From an uncultured Clostridia bacterium (GTDB lineage Bacteria > Bacillota > Clostridia > Oscillospirales > Acutalibacteraceae): a stretch of 8,975 nt of DNA. Numbering within the stretch: the first letter of the stretch is position 1; every line of letters begins with the position of its first letter. Location of the stretch: positions 1-8,975 of the forward strand of contig CALCBQ010000235.1 of assembly GCA_937897215.1 (NCBI GenBank), in the 5' to 3' direction. The position numbers and the translations under genes were made by a program. Under the pieces are notes generated by a model. It was not told where the DNA came from. It did not search any database and saw nothing but the letters and a program-made list of their open reading frames with translations. This document shows positions 1 to 7,135 of the stretch, piece by piece.

Positions 1-151
1 CAACAAGCTTCTGTTTACCTGTGAAGAATGGGTGGCAATTTGAGCAGATATCAACTTTCAAATCTTCTTTAGTTGAACGAGTTTCAAATGTTGCACCGCA
101 AGCACATTTAACTGTTACTGTTTTATACTCTGGATGGAGTCCTTGTTTCAT
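1..151 (-). CDS. rpmE: Ribosomal protein bL31, zinc-ribbon form (3' end cut off by window edge)
   Basis: This is the first 50 codons of large-subunit ribosomal protein bL31, a small basic protein at the subunit interface of the 70S ribosome. The translation begins MKQGLHPEY and reads on to CSNCHPFFTGKQKLV, which is typical of the family. Four cysteines (C16, C18, C36, C39) form the CxC...CxxC zinc site, so this is the zinc-binding (C+) form rather than the cysteine-free paralogue used under zinc starvation. The ATG at 151 is preceded by an AGAGGTG ribosome binding site with a 9-nt spacer. The family is usually about 65-90 residues, so the missing C-terminal part lies left of the window. The gene sits downstream of addA on the same strand but has its own promoter. 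The family assignment is secure. Confidence 0.96.
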   Translation of the reverse strand, partial: MKQGLHPEYKTVTVKCACGATFETRSTKEDLKVDICSNCHPFFTGKQKLV

Positions 152-160
152 GACAATTGT

Positions 161-167
161 CACCTCT
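161..167 (-). promoter_or_regulatory. Ribosome binding site of rpmE
   Basis: The minus strand reads AGAGGTG, 9 nt before the rpmE ATG. The 12-nt perfect palindrome TGACAATTGTCA (151-162) overlaps the end of this site and the first base of the start codon, so a small hairpin could form over the initiation region. Confidence 0.75.
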
Positions 168-181
168 TTCAGTACTTGTTT

Positions 182-196
182 TCATTAGCCTAATGA
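182..196. promoter_or_regulatory. Operator-like dyad at the rpmE transcription start
   Basis: TCATTAG-C-CTAATGA is a perfect inverted repeat with 7-bp arms and a single central base. It begins at the last base of the -10 box and covers the predicted start of transcription. That placement suits a repressor site. I cannot assign the regulator. It is shorter than, and does not match well, the Zur, PerR or MntR consensus sequences I know. It could also simply be a weak hairpin at the 5' end of the transcript. Confidence 0.4.
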
Positions 197-224
197 TTTT
201 AGCACAAGAAAATACAAAAATCAA
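196..224 (-). promoter_or_regulatory. Sigma-A-type promoter of rpmE
   Basis: On the minus strand there is a -35 box TTGATT (219-224), a 17-nt spacer, and a -10 box TAAAAT (196-201) preceded by TGC, an extended -10. The expected transcription start is near 189, giving a leader of about 38 nt before the rpmE ATG. The -35 box lies only 8 bp beyond the addA stop codon. rpmE can therefore be transcribed independently of the upstream operon, although read-through from addA is not excluded because no terminator is visible. Confidence 0.75.
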
Positions 225-232
225 GTGTTTTT

Positions 233-3200
233 TTAAAGTTTTAAAGAAATTTCTTTTGAAAGTGAGAATGAGTACAATGTTACGGTTACATCATCTAACC
301 CAAAACACTCTTCTGCCGCCTTTTTGTAGACTCTCATCTGTTCACGATATTTTTCACAAAGTTCTTCCGCACTTGTAACTTTATCAGTTTTATAATCGAC
401 GATTTCGCCTTTATTTCCATCAATTACAAGTCCGTCAATAATACCCTGAACAACAACTTGTTCATTTGTGCATTCCTCTTTTAAGTCAGTACGGACAAAA
501 GAAAGAGGTACACTCATAGTGAATTCTTTTTCACGAACAAAATCATCTGCAGCATCAATTCGTTTATACAAATCGCTTTCAAAGAATTTGTTAATTGATT
601 TTACATTTATTGCGTCTGCTTCTACCTTTGTGAATACACCTTTATCAATAAGACGACTAATTTCATTTTCAACATTTTCTTTTGCCTTGTTGAAATCGCA
701 CTTTTCCATAAATCTATGTAAAAGTGTACCGCGCTGAGCAGGAGTCAATTCGTCCTTGCCTAAAAACGCAGGACTTTCAGTTGCAACATATAAAGTTTCA
801 TTCTCTTTATCAATTCTTGATGCAGAATATTTAATGGCAGTGCGAGTATATTCGGCATAAGGATACATATATGAAACTTTTTCATTAATGGTTGCTAAAA
901 GTTCATTATCAACAGGTGCTTTTTCGGTTTCAGTTTCTTCTTCACTTACATCATTATATGAAGGATAAACAATCTGAAAATCGATTTTACTTTCGGTTGG
1001 TATTGATATGTCATTCAATACACCTGAATCTTTACAAATCTTTTTAGCATTTGGGTGTCTAATTATTGCAAGTACTGCCCATTGTAAAAAGCTATTTGCC
1101 ATTGATAAAGCCACGGAATTATCTTCGTCGCCTGTATAAAATCTGTCATAGATTTCTTTGATTTTACTTTCAGGTTTATAAAGATTACCTGTAATATAAA
1201 GTTTTTCTCTTGCACGGGTCATCGCAACATAATATATTCTCATTTCTTCATTCAACTCGTCAAGATATTTTTTAAGCTTGATGGTTGAATAAGGTTGAGT
1301 TTTATATTCAAGATTTCTGTCGCTATCGTAACAGACTGTGCCTAGTCCCATTGACCTTTCTACTACGGTTTTGTCGCCACCAAATCCACCGCCGAAGTAA
1401 TCTCCTGTACCCATAATGAATACTACCGGATACTCAAGACCTTTACTACCGTGAATTGTTGTAAGTTGCACCGCATTATCATTTTCGTTGACAAGATTTG
1501 ATTCTTTCAAGTCAAAATTATTTTTGCGGAGTTTATCAACATATCTTATAAATCCCGGCAAACCATGTCCGCCATTCTTCTCAAAATCTTCTGCATAACT
1601 GATGAGAAGTTGAAGATTAAGCACACGCTTTTCGCCGTTATTCATAGCACCAACAACACTATCATAAGCGGTTATTTCAAAAATGCGTCTGATTAACTCG
1701 CCTACGCTATGAGTAACAGATAACATTCTTAACTGATAAACGGTATCAAGAAAATACTTAACATTATCATTCGTATCATAATTTGCTTTTAACAAATCGT
1801 AGATTGTGCCTTTTCTGTCATCACAACGCATTCGAGCAAGGTCGTTTTCATCAAACGGAAACAACGGAGAAAGCATTACTGAAACAAGCGGTATATCCTG
1901 CACGGGATTATCAATAACATTAAGAAGTGAAATCATTGTTACGATTTCGGGGTTATCAAAAAATCCATTCTTTTTTTCAACACGGACAGGTATGCCCATT
2001 TCTGAAAAAATTCTTGTAACCTCTTCGGCTTTTGATTTAAGACCACGCATAAGAATACAAATATCGCTATATTTTAATTCATGCTCGCTGTCCTTATTAC
2101 CTACAGTCATTTTGCTTTCAACAAGCTCTTTGATTTTTTCGCCTACATACTGTACTTCTTCGTGGAAATTTGATTTTCTTGAATCTGTACCGTTTACAAT
2201 ATGAAGATGGACATCTTTATTATCAGTTTCAGAGAAACTTGCGCCGAAAACTAACTGGTCCCCATTCTTATAATCAATCTCGCCCATTTTACGAGTCATA
2301 AGGTAATCAAAGAAAAAATTTACACCATCAACTATACCTTTTCGGCTACGGAAGTTTTTATCAAGAACAATTTTTGCAGGGTAATTATCTGCACTCTTAT
2401 CGTAACTATTATATCTGTCTTTATAGCCCATAAAGATTTCGGGCATTGCCTGACGGAAGCCATAAATACTTTGCTTCACATCGCCTACCATAAACAGGTT
2501 TTCGGCATTCTTTGAAATCGCATTGAAAAGAGCATCTTGCGCTTCATTAGTATCCTGAAACTCGTCAATGAGTATTTCGTCATATAATTCTGACATTTCA
2601 ATTGCCAATTGTGTTTTATGAGGAATGCCATTTTCATCATAATTAATAAGAAGTTTGAGCGCCATATGAAGAATATCTGAAAAGTCGTATGAATTCTTTT
2701 CTTTCTTCACTTCGGCAAGTTTTGAAGAAAATCTTAAAACACAATCTTCAAAGGCAGTCATAACAGGGCGCAACTTCTCAATATCGTTTGCAAAATCCTC
2801 AGAATCACAAGTCATTATTTTTGCAAGAGATGCAAAGTCTTTTTTAAGAGCCGCAGTTCTGCCCTGAATATCATAATAATGGTCGTCTTTTTCGTCTTCT
2901 TTGAATCTTCCGAACCCACCTACGACAAGATTGTTCACGATTTGTCTTATTTCGTCCCACTTGCCACCGTTATCTATTAATTCAAGTGCATATTTCATTT
3001 GTGCAAGGGCACTTGAAATACTATTTCTCGCGGTTACGCCAACTTTATTATCATCGCCACCGTCAAGAAGAATTTTATCGCACTTAATTATTAAGTGCTC
3101 AAGAATTTCGCGTACTCTGTTAAGGGAAAATCTGCCCCATACTGTTTTTTCAACGGGTACATTTTCAAAATAATATGCAAAATGGTCTTTAATCCACTTT

Positions 3201-3769
3201 TCAGGATTTGCAGATGAAATTGAGAAATTATAAATTGAAAAAATTGACTGAATAAGGTTGAAATCGCTTTTACCGTTATTGAACAACTCAAGTAACGCGT
3301 TGATTTCAGGTGTATTCTCACTATAAATCTCATCAAGAACCTCTGTAATAACTTCATTGTGAAGAAGTTTCAACTCATTTTCATTGAGCATTTTGAAATC
3401 GGGAACAATATCAAGAAGTTGACAATTTTCTTTTACAATCTGATTGCAGAAACTATCAATAGTTGAAATGTTTGCATTAGGCAAAAACATTTTTTGTCTT
3501 TTAAGAAAAGAATCTTTTGGATTTTCTTTGATAAGTTCATTAAGAGATTTTGAAATTCGCTGAAGCATCTCCCCTGCTGCCGCTTTCGTAAAGGTAACAA
3601 CAAGGATTTTTTCAATATTAGTTGGCTTTTCTTTATCTGTAATTCTTTTGATTACACGCTCAACAAGTACAGCAGTTTTACCTGAGCCCGCCGCCGCAGA
3701 CACAAGTATGCTACCGTTTCGTGAATCTATTGCATTTTGTTGGGCATCAGTCCATTCTCTGTTCATCAT
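233..3769 (-). CDS. addA: ATP-dependent helicase/nuclease subunit A (AddA)
   Basis: AddA is the motor subunit of the AddAB helicase-nuclease, which unwinds and resects double-strand breaks and prepares 3' ends for RecA. The protein has 1178 aa, close to the usual 1150-1250. All UvrD/Rep-type motifs are present: Q motif near 8-15, Walker A AAAGSGKT (25-32), Ia VVTFTKAAAGEM (57-68), YDFSD (361-365), DEFQDT (402-407), VGDVKQSIYGFR (428-439), NFRSR (472-476), TTIHGSKGLE (770-779) and YYVAMTRARE (846-855). The C-terminal RecB-type nuclease has H1018, D1112, D1125-Y-K1127 and Q1144/Y1148, so it should be active. Two adjacent ATG codons open the gene. GGGAGG at 3775-3780 lies 5 nt before the first and 8 nt before the second, so the second (3766) may be the real start. 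The start overlaps the end of addB by 23 bp, which suggests translational coupling. Confidence 0.97.
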   Translation of the reverse strand: MMNREWTDAQQNAIDSRNGSILVSAAAGSGKTAVLVERVIKRITDKEKPTNIEKILVVTFTKAAAGEMLQRISKSLNELIKENPKDSFLKRQKMFLPNANISTIDSFCNQIVKENCQLLDIVPDFKMLNENELKLLHNEVITEVLDEIYSENTPEINALLELFNNGKSDFNLIQSIFSIYNFSISSANPEKWIKDHFAYYFENVPVEKTVWGRFSLNRVREILEHLIIKCDKILLDGGDDNKVGVTARNSISSALAQMKYALELIDNGGKWDEIRQIVNNLVVGGFGRFKEDEKDDHYYDIQGRTAALKKDFASLAKIMTCDSEDFANDIEKLRPVMTAFEDCVLRFSSKLAEVKKEKNSYDFSDILHMALKLLINYDENGIPHKTQLAIEMSELYDEILIDEFQDTNEAQDALFNAISKNAENLFMVGDVKQSIYGFRQAMPEIFMGYKDRYNSYDKSADNYPAKIVLDKNFRSRKGIVDGVNFFFDYLMTRKMGEIDYKNGDQLVFGASFSETDNKDVHLHIVNGTDSRKSNFHEEVQYVGEKIKELVESKMTVGNKDSEHELKYSDICILMRGLKSKAEEVTRIFSEMGIPVRVEKKNGFFDNPEIVTMISLLNVIDNPVQDIPLVSVMLSPLFPFDENDLARMRCDDRKGTIYDLLKANYDTNDNVKYFLDTVYQLRMLSVTHSVGELIRRIFEITAYDSVVGAMNNGEKRVLNLQLLISYAEDFEKNGGHGLPGFIRYVDKLRKNNFDLKESNLVNENDNAVQLTTIHGSKGLEYPVVFIMGTGDYFGGGFGGDKTVVERSMGLGTVCYDSDRNLEYKTQPYSTIKLKKYLDELNEEMRIYYVAMTRAREKLYITGNLYKPESKIKEIYDRFYTGDEDNSVALSMANSFLQWAVLAIIRHPNAKKICKDSGVLNDISIPTESKIDFQIVYPSYNDVSEEETETEKAPVDNELLATINEKVSYMYPYAEYTRTAIKYSASRIDKENETLYVATESPAFLGKDELTPAQRGTLLHRFMEKCDFNKAKENVENEISRLIDKGVFTKVEADAINVKSINKFFESDLYKRIDAADDFVREKEFTMSVPLSFVRTDLKEECTNEQVVVQGIIDGLVIDGNKGEIVDYKTDKVTSAEELCEKYREQMRVYKKAAEECFGLDDVTVTLYSFSLSKEISLKL

Positions 3770-6700
3770 CGCTACCTCCCAACATTGAAACTGCAGTTTT
3801 GAAATCTAATGTATCAAACTCGCGTATTGCATCATTTTCTTCACGTCTACACACATCTTTATAGTTACAATATGCACATCCGTCTTTTACCGGCAAAGCG
3901 TTTATTTCGCCACTTTGAAGTTTAGATGCCATTTCTTTAATAAGTTCATTTACTTTGTTTTTAAGATTGGTAAATGATTCAAGAGAAATCACATTACCTG
4001 TAACATTGCCTTTTTTGTCAACACCTGCAGGAATATACACTCCCTCCAAGTCCTTCTCCATTGCCTTGATAACATCCAAGTTATTAAGCACCATACCACT
4101 CATTTTGAATGCACTTTTTGTTTTGCCTTTAACAACTTCATCGCTTGCATATCTGTCTTCGCTTACCCTTGTTGGTTTTGCCTGAAAATAAAGAATACCT
4201 GCAGGAGTTACATTTTTATATAACTCGCCGCCATTCTGCCAGATAGCAAAAAGATAAATAAGCATTTGCATATTAAGACCTGCAAATACTTCGCCTAAAT
4301 CAAAGGTTTTTGAGCCGGTTTTATAGTCAACTATACGAATAAAGGTGTTATCTTCAGTTTTATAGGCATCAACACGGTCAACTTTACCTATAATTTTAAC
4401 TGTGCCGCCATTCTGAAGTTCAATTAAATATGGGTCAATGTCGCCATCGTTATTAATACTCAACTCAAAATTCACAGGAGCAAATTCACAATGCATAAAC
4501 TCGTCAACAAGTTGCATTACAATTTTAAATGAGTTTTCTTTAAGTAAGTTGATTGTTCTTATAAACGATTTTGTTTTATCGGTATAACCGCTGAGTTTCT
4601 CTTCAACATAATCATCAATAATTCTGTTGATTTTCTGGCGGATTTCAAAAGTATCAAGTTTTACAAATTCTTCTTTTGGTGTTTCTTTAAGGAATTTTTC
4701 AAGCAACTCGTGAATCAATGTACCTGTTTGTGCAGGGTCCATTTGTGCTTCGCGACGAGGTTGCGCTTTTATTCCGAATTCACAGAAATAGCCAAAAGGA
4801 CATTTATAGAATTTCTCGGTTTTAGATGCAGAAATATACATACTCTTACCGAAAAGTTCTGTTGCAAGGGAAGAATCTGAAATACTGAAATCTTTTTTAT
4901 CTGTTTTTTGAAGCATTGAAAGTTCTTTTTGTGAACCGCTATTCTCAAAATAATTGTACAAGGTTGAGCCAAGCGTTGTATTCTTATTCTTTTCGCTTGC
5001 AAGTACGGAATATGCAGTTTTGCGACTTTCAATTCGGCTGACTGAATCAGGTTTAATTGTTTTAACTTTATCTTGATACAAGCGTTGAATCTCAATTACA
5101 AGTTCAGATGGTGTAAGTGCTTCTGTATTCACATCTTTACCACTATATGAAACATAAAGTTTTTCAGTAGCCATAGTCATAGCGTGGTATGCTATAAATC
5201 TTTCAGATACACTATTGAATTCAAGGTTAGATATTATTTCTACACCTTTTTCTTGCAGTTCACAACGTTCAATATCAGTAAGCACCGCACCGCCACTTGA
5301 AATCATTGGGAACACGCCTGTATTAGCGCCTACAATAAACACCGCTTTTGGTGCAGAAGCCTTAATTCTGTTTGCACTGCCAATCATAACTTCATCAATT
5401 CCATTAGGAATCTGACCTAAATCTTTTGTTGAAACTATAATTTCAAACAATTCACGATATCTTTTGAGTGTGATGCCATTTTCGCTGACTGCAGAACAAA
5501 GATTATCAAGAATTTCTGTAAGGATTTTCCAGATTCTGCCTTGTTCAATTGCTAAATTTTCTTCGCCGTTATCATTAAGTAATTTAGTAAAAGATTTAAG
5601 ATTTTCATCGACTTTTGTATTTTTAAGGAATGTAAACAACTCTTTTGAAATTGTTTTACCGTCAGTATCAGTAATTTTATTTTTGAGTGCAACAACAGGA
5701 CCTACGATTTTTGCTCGCAAGTCATTTATGATTCTAAGCTTTTCAAGAGAAGATTCACTAAAATCTGTGCCAAAACCGTCAGGATTACCCTTCCACTCGT
5801 TTTTCCATTCAGATGGTTTAATCTGCCACATCAAAGCATACTCTTCAATAAGAGAAATTTCTTCAATTGAAAATCCGTAAAGTCCCGTTTTAAGGAATCT
5901 TAACACATTTTCTGTGTAAAATCCGTCGCCTAAAATATCAAACAACGACAACATAAACACCATAAGCGGTTGGGTAAGTATTGGTTGACGGTTATCCTGA
6001 AAACAATCAACACCATATTTGCGGAAAGATGATAACAGTTGATTTTTATACACATCTGCCCCACGCTCAATTACTGCAATATCACGATATCTGTAGTTTT
6101 CTTCACGGACAAGTCGTTTGATTTCAGATGCAACAAAATCACACTCATCAACTTTATTAACACAAGGTACTAACGAAATGTTATCACAATCTTTTTCATA
6201 AACTGCATCAGAAATTTCAAATAAATTATCTTCAAGGAAATTGAGAGAATCCGCTTTAAATTCTTTTGCAGAATAAAGAGTTTTTATAGGTGCAATTTTA
6301 ACATTCACACGATTTGCAGTATTGCGAACTTTTCTGATTTCGCACATAGCGTTATAAAAAAGTTCATATTCTTGGTTATTTCTTTCAATATCGCAACAGA
6401 AAGTTATATAAACATCATCTGCGGTAATAAAAATACGCTCAAGAATTTTATACACTTGTGCAGAAAATCCCTCAAACGCGTCAAGAAATACTGTTTTACC
6501 CTTAAAATAATCAACTTCAAGAAGTAAATCTGCAAGCAAGTCAAGATTTAACGAATCATCTTGAAAACTCTTGCTTAAAATACTGTCATAGCACTGAAAA
6601 ACCAATGACAATTCATTAAGTTTTTTTGCAAATATGGGCTTATTTACTTTCTCAGAAATCTCCGCAAGTTGCTCAACCGGTACACAACAGTTTTTGAGTT

Positions 6701-7076
6701 CTGTATTAAAATCAAGCAACTGTGAAATCAACATAGGATTTTTCTGATATTTATTGTAGTATGTAAGTTTATCTTGCAAAGATTCAATTGCCATGCTCAT
6801 AACAACTGCTCTTGTAGCGTTATCAGCAACCTTTTTCGTTATTTTTCCGTAATCGCTTAAGAGCTTTTCGGCAATACGCGAAAAACTCAGAATTTCAACA
6901 TTATTGATTTTTTCATTTCCTAAAACTTCGAGCATTCCCTTTTCAGTTTCAAAAGAGAATTGCTCGGGTACAATGATTACGGCTTTACCTTTTTCGTTAT
7001 TTGCAATTTCTGCCGCAAGTTTACGAATATATCGGGTTTTACCGCTACCTGTACGACCTGTGATTATGTTGAGCAA
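3747..7076 (-). CDS. addB: ATP-dependent helicase/nuclease subunit B (AddB)
   Basis: AddB partners AddA. It carries the second nuclease, which cuts the other DNA strand, and in characterised members it recognises Chi. The protein has 1109 aa, slightly below the 1150-1170 common in Bacilli. It opens MLNIITGRTGSGKT, with Walker A at residues 7-14, followed by a degenerate helicase-like fold (for example PKAVFIVGANTGVFP, 576-590). The nuclease residues H789, D900, D917-Y-K919 and Q937/Y941 are all present. Cysteines C759, C1067, C1070 and C1076 match the C...CxxCx5C set that binds a 4Fe-4S cluster in Bacillus subtilis AddB. Initiation is at TTG (7074-7076). I see no better in-frame ATG, and GGAGGG lies 6 nt upstream. 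The upstream gap is filled by a palindromic repeat that provides this ribosome binding site. The stop codon lies inside addA. Confidence 0.97.
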   Translation of the reverse strand: MLNIITGRTGSGKTRYIRKLAAEIANNEKGKAVIIVPEQFSFETEKGMLEVLGNEKINNVEILSFSRIAEKLLSDYGKITKKVADNATRAVVMSMAIESLQDKLTYYNKYQKNPMLISQLLDFNTELKNCCVPVEQLAEISEKVNKPIFAKKLNELSLVFQCYDSILSKSFQDDSLNLDLLADLLLEVDYFKGKTVFLDAFEGFSAQVYKILERIFITADDVYITFCCDIERNNQEYELFYNAMCEIRKVRNTANRVNVKIAPIKTLYSAKEFKADSLNFLEDNLFEISDAVYEKDCDNISLVPCVNKVDECDFVASEIKRLVREENYRYRDIAVIERGADVYKNQLLSSFRKYGVDCFQDNRQPILTQPLMVFMLSLFDILGDGFYTENVLRFLKTGLYGFSIEEISLIEEYALMWQIKPSEWKNEWKGNPDGFGTDFSESSLEKLRIINDLRAKIVGPVVALKNKITDTDGKTISKELFTFLKNTKVDENLKSFTKLLNDNGEENLAIEQGRIWKILTEILDNLCSAVSENGITLKRYRELFEIIVSTKDLGQIPNGIDEVMIGSANRIKASAPKAVFIVGANTGVFPMISSGGAVLTDIERCELQEKGVEIISNLEFNSVSERFIAYHAMTMATEKLYVSYSGKDVNTEALTPSELVIEIQRLYQDKVKTIKPDSVSRIESRKTAYSVLASEKNKNTTLGSTLYNYFENSGSQKELSMLQKTDKKDFSISDSSLATELFGKSMYISASKTEKFYKCPFGYFCEFGIKAQPRREAQMDPAQTGTLIHELLEKFLKETPKEEFVKLDTFEIRQKINRIIDDYVEEKLSGYTDKTKSFIRTINLLKENSFKIVMQLVDEFMHCEFAPVNFELSINNDGDIDPYLIELQNGGTVKIIGKVDRVDAYKTEDNTFIRIVDYKTGSKTFDLGEVFAGLNMQMLIYLFAIWQNGGELYKNVTPAGILYFQAKPTRVSEDRYASDEVVKGKTKSAFKMSGMVLNNLDVIKAMEKDLEGVYIPAGVDKKGNVTGNVISLESFTNLKNKVNELIKEMASKLQSGEINALPVKDGCAYCNYKDVCRREENDAIREFDTLDFKTAVSMLGGSDDEQRMD
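3775..3780 (-). promoter_or_regulatory. Ribosome binding site of addA, inside addB
   Basis: The minus strand reads GGGAGG within the last codons of addB. The spacing is 5 nt to the first ATG and 8 nt to the second, in-frame ATG. The longer spacing is nearer the usual optimum, which argues for initiation at 3766. Confidence 0.7.
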
Positions 7077-7080
7077 GTGA

Positions 7081-7130
7081 ATCCCTCCACCGCTGACGCG
7101 GTCCCCCTCCCTTTAACAAGGGAGGCATAA
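7081..7130 (-). repeat. Intergenic double-hairpin repeat in the addB leader
   Basis: This GC-rich element almost fills the 59-bp gap between the GH27 gene and addB. Read on the minus strand, the first hairpin is CCTCCCTT-GTTA-AAGGGAGG (8-bp stem, 7106-7125) and the second is ACCGC-GTCA-GCGGT (5-bp stem, 7089-7102), followed by GGAGGGATT. Its base composition contrasts sharply with the AT-rich neighbours. From memory, dispersed repeats of this style (a GGGAGG hairpin, a second small hairpin, then GGAGGGA) are frequent between genes in gut Clostridia. Only one copy is in the window, so the claim that it repeats genome-wide is inference. There is no T-run after either stem, so it is not a standard intrinsic terminator. 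Confidence 0.65.
7083..7088 (-). promoter_or_regulatory. Ribosome binding site of addB, supplied by the palindromic repeat
   Basis: GGAGGG on the minus strand is 6 nt before the TTG codon and decides that unusual start. It directly follows the second hairpin of the intergenic repeat. CCTCC at 7121-7125 in the same leader could pair with it as an alternative fold. Confidence 0.75.
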
Positions 7131-7135
7131 TATGA

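Noticed and set aside
243..256. Perfect palindrome AAAGAAATTTCTTT near the end of addA as a terminator
   Set aside because: It lies inside the coding sequence, is purely weak pairing apart from two G-C pairs, and has no loop. It is probably chance in AT-rich DNA.
5464..5880. Plus-strand open frames within addB, addA and the GH27 gene (for example this 138-codon one)
   Set aside because: They lie wholly opposite well-supported genes, have no recognisable domains and appear to be shadows of the coding strand.
7106..7125. Strong 8-bp GC-rich hairpin after the GH27 stop codon as a rho-independent terminator
   Set aside because: The minus strand continues with GGGGAC rather than a T-run, so it fails the terminator pattern. 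On the plus strand there is no gene to terminate. It fits better as part of the intergenic repeat.
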